From contig JABYQN010000002.1 in the NCBI GenBank assembly GCA_022606135.1, forward strand, positions 3,844,001 to 3,908,000: a stretch of 64,000 nucleotides of DNA. Reading direction: 5' to 3'. Of this stretch, positions 45,597-57,259 are shown piece by piece (the stretch's first letter is position 1; each line of letters opens with the position of its first letter). Source of the stretch: Fomes fomentarius (lineage: Eukaryota > Basidiomycota > Agaricomycetes > Polyporales > Polyporaceae). The notes beneath the pieces were generated by a model. The model worked only from the letters and a program-made list of their open reading frames with translations, was not told where the DNA came from and made no database searches. The translations under genes and the position numbers were made by a program.

Positions 45597-48140
45597 ATGC
45601 CTCGCGAGAACAGCTTCAGCGATTCTGATGGCCGTTCGCTTACCCCAGACATTGAGGAGGCATTTGCATCCTCCCCAGTCTACGATGGTCCAACAGCGGA
45701 GCGCATCCCAGAGATTCGGCCCTCTTTTGATCAGTCAAAAGCTCGGTCTGCGCCAGCAGGCATCGAGCTCACGCACATCAACGGAGGAGGCTCCAAGCAA
45801 GATGTAACCTCTCCTACGTCCCTGCGCTCTCATCACTCTCATCCAGCACATGCTGTGCACCAACGACCGACCTTCTCGACCCCGAAGGAGCGCTTCCGGG
45901 CAACAGTGCGCAAGGTTATGGCAATGCGCCGCACATCTTCCCTGATGGTTCGCAGTGGTATTGGTGCTGAGCCCGGTGTCGACCCTCGCCGCGCATCTGC
46001 GTATCTCAGTTATGGCCACATTCGCCAGAAGTGTCTCATTGAGGTGAACGACTACTCCACGATGCGTACTAGCTTCGGCCGTATGACGAATACGGAATTT
46101 ATCCGCCTTCTCTCCGACCCCCAAGCAAGCCATCGGGAGCCATGGGTCAAAGTGCGCTGGATCAACATTGGCGGGATCAGTTGGGATATCATCAGTGCGC
46201 TGGCGTTGAAGTACGGTGCGTCTTCGTTCAGCCTTCGTGCAATCCCTTCACTTCCTTGGACAGCTCGACTGAATTTTGTGCCCACTCGGTAGACCTACAC
46301 CCACTCGCGCTCGAGGACGTGCTGCACCAACGGGGCAACGCTCGGTCCAAAGCAGACTACTACCCACAACATCTCTTCATTCGCACTCTCATCCACATGC
46401 TCGCCCACGACGATGATATGGAGTCCGACTCCATCTCACATCTCCCTCGCTCCGACTCCCCCGAACCCATGAGCGATCAGGATGAGGACGAATCGGAGTC
46501 CCAGTTCGGCAAGCTGGGCAAGGAGGCACGATACGACGTCGACGACGAGCGAACCGTCTACGGGAGTGCAAACGCATCTCGCCTCTCCACCATGGGCCCT
46601 TCAGTGCGTCGGCGCTTTGTTCAGAGTCGGAGTAAGGACGTGGAAAGCCCTGCTGCGGTTCCCATGAACGACCGCTTTGTGGGCATGGAAGCCGACGAGA
46701 AGGCGGCCAAGAATGCACGGAACCGGAAGTTCGTGCGGGAGCTGAAGCGCGGGGACCGTGTCAACGTGAAGATTCAGCCGCTGTGCCTATTCCTGTTCCG
46801 GGATGGCACTGTCATCTCCATACACAAGGGTGAGTTCGTAAGTTCCTGCACCTCCGATTATGCGATATTCGACATCGTGGAAGTGCTCTTGCGCGCGGAA
46901 GTTAGAGGCGGAAGGACGAAGGCTGATCAATGGATGCAATGCTTTTGACAGATAACACGCTGAACTTTACTGCACCTATTACGGAACGATTGCGACAGCG
47001 CGATACGGGTTTGCGGACAACAGCGGACTCGTCATTACTTGTGCAATCGTTGCTTGATCTCGGTGAGTTGTATTGTATCCAGTATCTATGAAGGGAGTTG
47101 ATATCATGGCGGTCATGTAGTGGTCGACCAGGCGTTGGAGGTCGTCGAGGAATATCAAAGCAGGATATTGAAGATCGAGCAAGCAGTCTTGCTGAAGCCT
47201 AACATGAAAACTGTTCGGAGACGTAAGCCACTTTCCCAACTCATATACATGGGCTTGACTGATCGGGTATCGATTGTATAGTGCACATTCTCCAGGGTGA
47301 TCTGATCTTGCACAAGCGGACATTAGAGCCAATTAAGACTGTCATCTACGGCTTGCGGCGATACGATGTTGACCGCGTGCTCGCGTTGAAGGAGCACGTT
47401 GATCCCGGCACGAAGGTCGAGGGTTATATGAGCCATAAAGCAAAGATTTATCTGGTGCGTCTATCACTAACCGTTGTCTTTCGTGAATGCCATTGCTAAC
47501 GGCGTCAATGTGTTGCAGGCGGACGTCCATGACCACATGGAGTATATTTTGACCTCGCTGGACATGATTGCTGGCATCACGGACAATTTGATCAACTACA
47601 CTTTCAACGTACGTCCTCTCATGGCTTCATGATGCACTTCATTTACTGATCTTGAACGGTGGATTCCTAGATGGCGTCTTATGAGATGAATGAAGTGATG
47701 TGAGTAGTTACAATACGACTTATGAGAGGCCCACTGATCGCGGTCCACTCTACACCCATAGGCGCCGACTCACCCTCGCAACAATCATCTTCCTACCACT
47801 AACACTCCTCACCGGATACTTCGGTATGAACTTCGATAACATGTGGTCGGTCCACCACGACCACAGCGATCTCATGTGAGCACTTGTCAACTTAATTGTT
47901 TTGGTCTTGGTACTGAAGTGCGGCTTGCGCTTGTGTAGATTCTGGGAGATCGCAATCCCAGTGATGGTCGTAGTCATCCCGCTGTTCCTGTTCAACGACA
48001 TGAAACGTATCGCGCATTACATGGAAAAGCGGCTCACGCGACGTAAAATCACCAAGGTACGTCCCTCTTTTCCCTCGTCGAAACTTTGAGGCACGTCGTA
48101 CTGATGTGACGGGTGGGTGTAGGTGTACAAGCGCGTGTGA
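45597..48140 (+). CDS. CorA/ALR-type magnesium transporter
   Basis: Forms a pentameric Mg2+ channel in the plasma membrane or a vacuolar membrane. Ten exons: 45597-46215, 46293-46829, 46952-47062, 47121-47222, 47282-47454, 47519-47608, 47671-47699, 47762-47875, 47939-48056, 48123-48140; in frame, 636 aa. The N-terminal third is Ser/Pro/Arg-rich and disordered. The cytosolic domain has the conserved [25 protein letters not shown] and [16 protein letters not shown] strings. The long helix region holds [34 protein letters not shown] and [20 protein letters not shown]. Membrane helix 1 ends in the selectivity motif GYFGMNF, and helix 2 is [17 protein letters not shown]. The acidic and Ser-rich insert after residue 240 is typical of fungal ALR proteins. 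The upstream ATG at 45429 would add a hydrophobic leader with no support, so 45597 was chosen. Confidence 0.93.
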
Positions 48141-49080
48141 ACGTGCTTATTCGACTGTTGGATGCTCAATATCTGTTATGTGTGCTTGGTTATACCGCTA
48201 TACCATCACGGCGTGTGCCTCAAAATATCTGGATTCTGCTCTGCTTGCTTGTATAGTCGGACTCTGGCCTAGAGGGTCGAAGTGGATCACTCTTATCTGT
48301 GTTACGCCTCTGATATCTCTTCAATGGTTGCTTCGTTGTGCGGGCAGGGACTCTCGCTACCTTGTCTTCCTTCCATTCATACCACCTCCTCCCTCCGTGC
48401 TCCACTCATGCACGCATATCGCCTATTTGCACACTCACTCTCCTTGCTTGCTATCTGTCGTACCTTGCTGTCTGTACTTGCCCACATCATCCCGGCTCTC
48501 CATAAGTGCCTCAACTGGTCCTTCCCGCGTTGCGTACTTCACTCTTCACTCTACATACGAACATACACGTACAAACCCACGCTCCCTTACCCTGCTACGT
48601 CTGACTCATGACCCTAATAAGTGTGAATACGTGTGGACTAGCCGTAGTGCTGTCCTGTTTATCTTATTTTTTATAATGTCCAAACGACTCGGGATCGGAA
48701 GGATAGGGAGGTTCGGCGTCGGCGCATTCGACGTGCATCGAAGAGTATAGTTTACTACCTAATGTCAGATGCTGTTCTGTTGAAGTTGAGTCTGTACTAA
48801 CACGATTGAAGGTCAAGGGTTATGAGCAAGATACGCGATAATCAGAGTGCAACAGCACCGACCGACAATATTTGTGTGTTGAGGGTAAGCGCTTAGATCA
48901 GAACTAGATCTGTTGGCAAGCCGCCACTGCCAGTAATCCCTCTCTCGAGTCTCTGTACAGTGTTAGCAACCCTCAAGTACTAGTCCTGGAGTTTCAGGTA
49001 TGCCTGGAGCTGCTACGCAGAACATGCATCGTCCAACAGAATCCTCCAGCGGGAGTGCAGACCCTGAACGGTGACGCGCG
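48141..49080. other. Intergenic region
   Basis: About 940 nt with no recognised gene. A pyrimidine-rich stretch spans 48350-48600, probably the 3' UTR of the transporter. Confidence 0.45.
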
Positions 49081-50595
49081 ATGTCATTGTCCAATCCACT
49101 TGCTCAATCCTCCTCCTCGAGCGATCGTGCAGTCAATGTCGTGTACATCCTGAGCTCCGATAGCGAAGAGGAAGACACGAAGGTGAACGTTAACGTTCTC
49201 TTATCGCCTCCGCATCGCCGCCTCCCTAGAAGCCCACCAAGTGATCAGGCCCGCGCACGCAACCACGGCGAGGACGACCAGCGCGCCGACCCGCCTCCTC
49301 CAAACCAGGGTATACGTCGTGCGCGGGACGAGGTCGACGGCAAGCAAGATCTAGATGAGACGCTGCCTAGTGCTAGGACATCTGGGAAGTTGCGTGCGGA
49401 TGGGGCGCCTCGTAAGTACAGCGTTCTTGGGGGCATGGCGTCCTCTGAATTCGGTCCGGACACGCTTGAAGACTTTCAGATGCCGGCCACGCCAAAGACC
49501 TCTCCAAGTAAGAGACACGTACCGGACCCCGAGGACGAGGCAGAGGAGGATATCAAACCCGAGGTCATCTACATCTCTTCCGACTCTGAGCCCCAGCCCC
49601 CAATCCCAGCAAGCCTGAGCTCCCGCGCCCCAAGCGGTTCCGCATGCTTATGGATTCGGTCGTCCTCCCGCCCCTCGCACTTATCCAAAGAAGAATGCGG
49701 CGCCGTCGACGAGCACCACGGCGGGATCCACTCGCCAGCATGAGGCGAGCAGGCCGAAGGCTTCTACGAGCTCCAGCTCTCACGCGAAGGTGAACGCGAG
49801 GGGCAAGGGCAAAGAGTCCGTGAAAAAGGTGGAACCACCGCGAGGCAAGGAGCCTGCGGTGAGTTGTGCGCGTTTGCGATGGCGTGATGGATGCTGACGT
49901 GCAAGGGTGTGCGCAGAAACCTGAGTGGTTCAAGCAGCAACTGTCCAGCGTCAAGGATCAGTATCCCGAGACGAAGGTTCGCATATTTTATATGGCCGAG
50001 GGGCCGCAGTGGGGCGTGAAATGCCTGACCTGCAAAAATAGCAAGGTATTTGCATCGCCGCTATCGTTTCGTGCTCCTGTGTATGCTGACTCAAAGAGTC
50101 CTGTTGTCATATGTGTAGATCATCGTCTCGGGTCCGGGGTATACGCTCACGAACTTCGTCAGGCATCTCAAAGGGCTTCCGCATCGCATGCAGAACGGCG
50201 GCTTAGAATGGCATCAGCATTCCAACAAGGGAAGCAAAGCTAAGGGTACACAGGGATCGTCTTCCGCAACCGCGACATCGCAGGGCTCCGCCGGCAAGTC
50301 TTCCAAGGCCTACAAATGGCCGCCAAAGTTACCAGTACCGCCCCGCGTCGTCCCCGCAGCGCGCGGGCCCGAGGACCCTGTGGAATCGTTCCTCGAGAAC
50401 ATCGGGTTGTCTCTTGATCTCGCAGAGACGTTGCGCGACGCTGGGATCAAGGATGAAGCGCGAATGAAGGCGTTGGGACGGCTCTCCGACACCGCACTCG
50501 ATAGGCTGGAGACGAGTTTGGCCAAGAAAGGATTGGATATATCTGCATGTTTGCTCGTCATAGAGGGCCTGAAGGAGTGCGCGATGGCCGCGTGA
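49081..50595 (+). CDS. Protein with SUMO-interaction-like motifs and a conserved Cys-containing C-terminal region, function unknown
   Basis: The N-terminus contains VVYILSSDSEEED (about residues 20-32) and later PEVIYISSDSE: a hydrophobic core followed by phosphorylatable Ser/Asp, as in SUMO-interaction motifs. The middle is Pro/Ser/Lys-rich. After 49858 the exons 49917-50045 and 50119-50595 join in frame. They encode WGVKCLTCKNSK, then IIVSGPGYTLTNFVRHLKG, LPHRMQNGGLEWHQH and a helical C-terminal segment (DPVESFLENIGLSLDLAETL) that resembles a small SAM-like or helical domain. The frame changes between about 49510 and 49640: the C-terminal frame (HAYGFGRPPAPRTYPKKNA) needs either an intron from the gtaaga at 49510 to 49619 or a one-base shift. 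No known family is recognised. Confidence 0.6.
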
Positions 50596-50855
50596 GCTCA
50601 CGGAGAAGTATACTGATTATGTGCTTGTAGATGTAATGATGTACACTTATATATGCCCGAGTTTCGCAGAATGGCAAGATACATACGAGCAAGGAATCGG
50701 CGATGGTGTGCAGAATATGACGTCGATGCCCATCGCGTCTTGCGTCAGTACGTCATCCACGTCGTTTCTGCAGCCAGTATATATAGTTGAGCCCCTCCGG
50801 GCCACACCTTACGCCTTCCCTTTTAATCCCCTACCTCACTTGACCGACATTCATC

Positions 50856-51856
50856 ATGGGCAACGAAGTCTCGCGCGCGCGCACGCTCACTGTAGGCTCG
50901 TTCCTCATCAACTTCGGGGTTCAGGTCTACGGTATGGTCACGACCCCCAACATGAAGGACGTCGCGGAAGCAGTATGTCGCTCTACCATCCTTCTGTATG
51001 AGTGTATCTGTATCTAACAATTTCCCCCAGAATCACTTCGCTTTCTCTCCGAACCCATGGTTTATCGCTGCCTTCTTCTCAGGTCAAGTCGTCCTTCAGC
51101 TCACTTGGATTCGCAAGCTCTTCCAAGGCGAGCCCCCAAACAGCTACCAGACGATACCAACAAGTGCAGAGCAGGCCGGTGAACAGGAGCAGTCCACGTT
51201 AAATCCTAAGGAGCTCAAGGAGGAAGATCATGCGTGGAGGGTAGCGCTCAACTACACCCCGGTGTATGCGCTTGGTAACTTGTGTATCGGTAGGTCTGGA
51301 TCTGAATCTATGCCCAGATCGTTGTACTCACTAAGGTACATGATGTAGCGGGATGGCTTTACTTTTGGCTGCGCGAAAACTTCGTTGCATCGCAAATACT
51401 TGTGACGATCAACACTGCTGCCCAGCTCAGTGCTGTTGCAGCTCTCCCTCCTCTCACGCCTTCCAGCCCTATGCTTCATCGCCTTACCCACCTCGTTGTG
51501 AAGACTTTTGCAGGTATAGGCGTACTGGACTTCATTGATAATGCCGGTGTGGCTTTAGTGAGTTCGCGATTTGCGTCGTTTACATGCCTCGACTGAATCG
51601 TTTCCGATATCAGCAATATCGTGCTCCGCCGTCACCTATCGTCCAAGCTGCGACATACATCTTCTTCCCAATCGCTGCGGCTAGCTCATCGCCTTTCTTC
51701 GGATCTGTTCTGCTCTATGATATAGTCGGAGTTGCTGTGGGCCAGATGGGCGTTGCAGGGGCAGGTCCGTGGCCGATGCGCCTCGGCTGGGCTTCGTTTG
51801 CTACTTCGGTCATCGTTGGTTTGAAGACTGTGCCTACCATCCGAAAATATCTCTGA
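50856..51856 (+). CDS. Fungal multi-spanning membrane protein of unknown function (DUF1774-like)
   Basis: Exons 50856-50972, 51031-51289, 51349-51557, 51614-51856; in frame, 275 aa. The N-terminus MGNEVSRARTLTVGSFLINF is followed by several hydrophobic segments: WFIAAFFSGQVVLQLTWI, VALNYTPVYALGNLCIAGWLYFWL, ILVTINTAAQLSAVAAL, IVQAATYIFFPIAAASS and WASFATSVIVGLKTV. The family name is a recollection of a fungal-only domain of unknown function and is uncertain. The charged loop after helix 1 (TSAEQAGEQEQS to EDHAWR) is probably cytosolic. The start at 50856 is supported by the following conserved hydrophobic stretch and a CT-rich leader with tatata at about 50780. Confidence 0.72.
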
Positions 51857-52032
51857 CGGGCCTCATGAATAGAACCTGTCACTGTATCGAGAATAGCATC
51901 GTGAACTACTTCTCATGTACTGTATAACAGCAGAGCTGTGTCCCTCTGCGCAGTCAAGAACGAATACTAGACACCGGGTTGAGCAAGACACCAAGATAAT
52001 CAAGAAATCAGGATCACGACATCACTAGCGGA

Positions 52033-53890
52033 TCAGTTCTTCTGTACTGACACATACTGGAACCTCCATCGCCGCTCTTGCACTCGGACCTTCGCAAACG
52101 CAGACAGTACTGGGGTAATGCTCCCCCACCGTTGACTCATCTCCTCGTTTAACCAAGCACCAACAACACTCATGTCCGCACCGTCCAATCGCCATTGCCG
52201 AGTATCCGCCCACCGATATTGCACCGACTGCAACGACGGAAACCACCCGGACAATATTGCTGCGACACTCATGATATCGTTTACAGCCAGCTTCGCACGA
52301 CCAATACCCAGGCACATGAGTGGGCAGTCCGTTGCTGGCAGTACGTCTCGATTGAACCACCACAGTGCGTGTTGCCACGGACCTCGGAGGCGTGTCCGTG
52401 TCATCTGAGAATCAAAGATGTGCGCTTTGTCTATCGCTTCGTCACCAACATCCGCCAACGCGATCTCAAACGAGCACAGGTGAAGACAGCGCGCGAGGGG
52501 GGCAAGCCCCGCGAGGGTCACACTCGATTCGTAGGTCCGCACAGACTCGGAGTCGGTACAGAATTGGGCATGCTCGATCTCGGGCCATGCACGGGCGAGC
52601 TGCGCTATCGTGTCGTTGTCGAGGGCCGCGTACCAGCGCCCGATGATGTGTATCCTTGTCATTGCACGAAGAGCGAACAGGGGGCATACCGCGCTCGGAG
52701 GAAGGGCCTTGGGGTGGTAGGAGGCTGGGGAGGCGGTGTCGACGCCGACTATGAGAGTCCTGAGAGCGTCGCGCGAGGGGCAGCTGGAGAGGACGGTGGC
52801 GAAGGCCGTGAAGTCTTCCACGGTGGTGTCGTCCAGGACGTGTATGGTGAGCTCGTAGAGATCGGGTGAGTGGATGACTGCAAGCAACGCAGTGCACCAC
52901 TCGAGGGCGTTCGTGAAGATGGTGACGGTCTGCAGAGAGGGAAACGGCGCACTCAGGCCGTTGTGAGGGATGGCGAGACCTTCGGTGTGTTCGTCCCGCG
53001 AGCAGCGGATGTCCATGTATTGCAAGTCAGGGAGATAGGCGAGGTGATATAGGGCACGAGGTAGAAGAGGTATGTTCTCCACCTTCATGAGCACCAGGTT
53101 GCGCAGGCCGCAGATAGAGTCCGCCAACGCGTCCTTGGCATACAAGGGCGGCGGCATCATGAGCAGCATCAGACGCTGGAGTTTCGGCCACCTGCGGGGT
53201 AGATGCGCGAGGAGAGCGAGGAGGTTCGGGTCTTGGAGCATCGTCGGCGTGTGCGGGTCCAAGACGTTGCCGTACGACACGAAGTGCAGGCACCGGAGTT
53301 GATGTCCGACGAGTGCGTGGATCGGGTCGATCAAGTAGTATCGATGCGTGACCTGCGTCTGGCCGTACGAGACACGGAGCAGGTTGGGGAGGGTCGTCGG
53401 GCCGATGCTTGCGTCTAGAACGTGCCATGCGCGCAGTGAGAGCTGCAGCGCTATTCCAGCTGGCCCGTTCCAGTTCCTATGCACGACGATCATCGTGACG
53501 AGAGGAGCGTAGTATTCGAATCGCTCCCAGTCGGACGGGGCCAGCCTGCGAACAAGCGTCTGCAAGTTGAGGACGTCGAGACGTCGTCGTGATCATTACA
53601 TGCATATGTCAGAAGTGATTGAATAGGCTTAGAACAAGTTGAATAGTACTACGTACGAGTGTTCTTACTAAAAGCCCTCCTTCAATGGGCGTGTCCATGT
53701 ACGTCCATGCATCTGCAGGCAGAGTGTATACCAGTGGTGCAAACGACGGCAACGTGCGCCAGATTTGTCGTAGAGCATATGGAGACAACACTCGGCATGT
53801 TCTGGCTAAAGCGCAGAGTGTCCGAGAATCGCAATAAGAGCAGAAAGTGAGAAGGATATTCGCCGGCAGCGAGGCAAGACTGATGGTCAT
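52033..53890 (-). CDS. F-box/leucine-rich-like protein (paralogue 1)
   Basis: Exons 53890-53657 and 53559-52033; 586 aa. The N-terminal exon encodes an F-box-like stretch, LASLPANILLTFCSYCDSRT then ALARTCRVLSPYALRQIW, the part that would bind Skp1 in an SCF ubiquitin ligase. The rest is a chain of degenerate leucine-rich segments (LPDLQYMDIRCS, FPSLQTVTIF, SPDLYELTIHV). The C-terminus SAFAKVRVQERRW matches the neighbouring gene at 54326-55947, as does the position of the single intron just after LVRTL/AITL. Basidiomycetes carry hundreds of such proteins; the substrate is unknown. The ATG at 53890 was chosen over an upstream in-frame ATG (53965) because the F-box starts right after it. Confidence 0.82.
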
Positions 53891-54325
53891 CGAGGCGACG
53901 TGGCAAGTTCTGAAACCAAACCCATGTTCGAATCCATGGATGATGCAAATAAGGTTCAAGCTCAACTCGCAAGGAATGTCCTGTCACCGTTAACCTCCGC
54001 TTGACGCGTTATGTCACGCGTGGCGTGACTCCTCCGAAGTGCGTATCGACACATCCGGGAAACAGTTATATTCATCCAACAGCATTCTGGGCTACACTCG
54101 TGAGCATCTGTATATAACTTAAAAAGCGTGGGCTGCGGCTGACCAAGGGCGACTAAGCATGAGATTCCCAACTCAAGTTCCCCGGCCACAGCGTGCGGCA
54201 TCGACATTCGCAAGCGCATGGACTATAGCATTTCTTCCAAAGCGGATCAAGCCTGCGAGGTGTATGCGCCCAACGTGATGAGCATAGAACGGAGCAGAGA
54301 TACCCAAACCGCACCATCGCGTAGC
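53891..54325. other. Spacer between the two F-box genes
   Basis: About 435 nt, presumably the promoter of paralogue 1 and 3' end of paralogue 2. No gene is seen. Confidence 0.45.
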
Positions 54326-55947
54326 TCAAGGGCCACGCCGCGTCCACGCCCGCTCCTGCCTGCGCACGTGCGCGAACGCACTAACCAGATTCCGAACAGA
54401 GGTCCACTGCACCATCATGCTCCGTGCAGCTGCGTGCTCCTCTGGATCCAACCCCTGGAGGTCGGGATGCCACGGCTTCCACCCGTGGAGAACGCGCCGC
54501 ATGCTCGGGAACCACGCCGACAGGACTGAGCCGACCTGAAGGACATGGGCCTCGCTGATCGTCGGCCGACCGACGTGTATCGCGAACAGAGGGTGTTCCG
54601 AGATTTTCCGTGTTTCAGATTCTAGCTGGAGCGCCTTTTCTACGGCACTCGCGTCCACGTCCGCGAGCGCGAGATACACGGTCTTCAAGTTGGCGGGATG
54701 TTGAGAGAGACAGGCCAAGCCAGCCAAGGTGACGCCGGAGCGGGGACCGTAGATAGGAAAGGCGAGTCTTTCCATCGAGGGCCACGATTTGATCATCTCG
54801 CAGAATGTCGCGTCGTCGATGGCAGGATAGTTTTCGCCGTACAAAGTGAACTTCTCCAGAGCGCCGAGGGCGAACAGCGGGGCAAATGCTTCTGCATTGA
54901 GACGATGTACCGTCTTACCGTGGCCAAGACCTAGGCACAGCTGGGTGATCGATCCGCAAGATGAATGACGTCCGAGTGCTTCCGCAAGGAATGTGAACTC
55001 GTCGTTGGAGAGGGCTTGCGTCGTGGTGATGGCGACCGCCTGAATCTGAGAAGATTGTATGCTTCTCAAAAACGAGCCTAGCAAGTGTACGCTATCGGTA
55101 GACACGCAGAGGTCGCGCAGAGAGGGGAAGGGACGTTCAGGCCCAGGTCTTGGCTCACAATTCGTACCAAGAGCATGATGCCTCGAGTACAGTTTTAGTT
55201 GTAATTTGTAGAGGGACGCGAAAGAGGATAGCTGCCAAAGGCCAGGGGGCCTGATTGCTACGCGCACGCAAAACTTGCTTGCATCCTTGATGCGGAGCAC
55301 GAAGCTCTCTATAGCATCCTCCACGGGTCCGTCAGTCCCGACCAAGTCAAGCCGAAAGTGCGTGATGTTGGGGGATGATGAGCCTGAGAGTGTGGAGAGC
55401 ATACGCGCGGCGGCGCGATTTGGGTCTGCGTTATCGTATATGGACAAGGATACACGGCGCAGATTGGGAAGGTCCCCTAGTGGGAATTTGTGCAAAGCGT
55501 CCCATACGCTCGCGTCCGCCACACGGTCCTTCCTGTGCAGTAGGCGACTGCGTTTGCCGATCCTGTCGATGAAGGGGGCGTAGAAGTGGAATCGCGTGAA
55601 GTCGGATGGCGTGAGTTCGCGGACGACATACTAACATATGTCACATCTCATTCCCATTCTTGCAGCAAGAGAATGCAACGTGGTACACTCACCAATGTGA
55701 TTGCCCTATCAGTTTCCGTGGCCCGCCATGCGTCCGGGGGTAATGTGTATATGAGCGATTCAAACGACTTGAGCCGTGCCCATAGTCGCTGGAGTGCGGT
55801 AGCAGAGACGCTCCGGCATGTTGTAGAAAGACTCAATAACGTTGCCTGGGAGCAATGAGAGCAAATGATGGAGAGTATGCCTGGGGAAGCCAGGATAGAC
55901 GTAGTGGTTGTGTGCAAGTTAGTAGTCGCGGTGCCGTCAGTTCGCAT
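54326..55947 (-). CDS. F-box/leucine-rich-like protein (paralogue 2)
   Basis: Exons 55947-55693 and 55630-54326; 519 aa. The first exon reads ILASPGILSIICSHCSQATL, LSLSTTCRSVSATALQRLWA and FESLIYTLPPDAW, corresponding position by position to paralogue 1 (ALRQIWRTLP, LVYTLPADAW). The second exon starts YVVRELTPSDFTRFHFYAPF, parallel to TLVRRLAPSDWERFEYYAPL, and ends SAFAHVRRQERAWTRRGP. Shared intron position, order and strand show a tandem duplication, but the leucine-rich middle has diverged strongly, as expected if it selects substrates. Role as in paralogue 1: putative SCF substrate receptor. Confidence 0.82.
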
Positions 55948-57180
55948 TTTCGATCTTGCGGATGATGAGGTGTAGGTAGGTGCAAGTCCCAGCCGCAATG
56001 TGAAGCTGGTCAAGATGAAGGTGGAGTGGCACCTGAGAGTGAGTGGCACAAGTGAGCCTGAGACACCAGCGTCTAGATCTTTCATCGATCTGGCGGTCTA
56101 CTACCATCTGCTACTCTTGGCTGATACCTATCGCGATATCCAGACACTCCCTCGATAGGAATGCGTGGAAGAGAATAGCTTACAATTTTTATTCACTGTG
56201 CGCTGCGGAACTGTTCCACTTACTCGGATGGTCCACAGAGCAACATGATATCTATACGCGACGATGACAAGTTCGGGCCTCCCGGGGTAAGGCGAGTAAT
56301 ACTCAGGCTCTTATACCCCCACGCGCTTGATCTCAATATTTGTCGATAGATTGTCGCGACCGTAGGCAATCATACGAATGAAAGTTATGTGTCACGAACA
56401 CGAGTCAGTCCGCCATGCATCAAAGGTCTACTGACACCGTCACAGCTTAGTACGCTGCTTTGAGCTTGTGATATGACCGCAGTGTGCAGGAATAGCCCCA
56501 GGTCACACAGTGCGCGACATACCTTGTGACACGATTTGCTTCCCAAAGACCCCAACCTTCTTATGCTACTGAACCTCTCACGGCTACCTCACGCAGTGCA
56601 CGACCGCAGTCTGACCGCCCATTTCTCTCGGTCTTGTCGGAGAGCCACCGCGCCGGGACGTCACTGTCAGGATGCGTGAACGAGCGGGAACGCCGGTCAG
56701 TAGTGCGTGTCCACAGGTTCACTGATTCGTGGCAGCTTTCGAACGCTGACATCGCATTGGCAGTTTCCGCTCGCACCTTCTATCTCTGGTCTGTCGTCAA
56801 GGCTCAAGTAGATGCCCTATCTCTCTCTGACAGGGTCCGCCGTGACGCAGCTGGATAGTGCAAATTGGGTGTACCAACGGTGATCTTCTGTCCAATCGCA
56901 GGCTGTGGCCGCCCCGGGGCAGGAGGCTGGACGGTTTCCGGTATCCCAATCACGTCTGGGAAGACAGGAGAGCAGTGTCCGTCGTAACCCGTGCACGCCT
57001 GCAATGTATAAAGTCGCTCAGGCAACAGACGTCGGTCCCGTGCTGCCTCTTCCTCGACCTGCCTTGTCCCGTTCCCTGTCCTCTTCGTTTGACTTCCTCA
57101 CTTTCGTTCCTTGTCTTGGCAGCCCGGTGCTGTATACCTTGCAACCTTCGACGTTCGATACTCGACATTCGACGTTTTAC
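55948..57180. other. Intergenic region
   Basis: About 1.2 kb between divergent genes. Open frames here (for example 56526-56858) have no motif and no neighbours to splice to. Pyrimidine-rich sequence (ctcttcctcgacctgcc) begins about 57045 ahead of the small secreted protein. Confidence 0.45.
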
Positions 57181-57243
57181 GCTATACGTTTAACGCTATA
57201 CGTTTAACGCTATACGTTTAACGCTTTACGCTTTACGCTCTAC
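57181..57243 (+). repeat. Heptamer-based tandem repeat before the small secreted protein
   Basis: Three 14-bp units gctatacgtttaac (57181, 57195, 57209), then gctttac twice and gctctac once. Every block is a 7-mer ending in -tac or -aac, so it is a nine-block heptamer array. It ends 16 nt before the start codon and is probably in the 5' leader. Confidence 0.9.
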
Positions 57244-57259
57244 GTACTTATATCTCAAG

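Noticed and set aside
56526..56858. 110-codon plus-strand frame between the F-box and secreted-protein genes
   Set aside because: No motif, no splice partners, composition like the flanking non-coding DNA.
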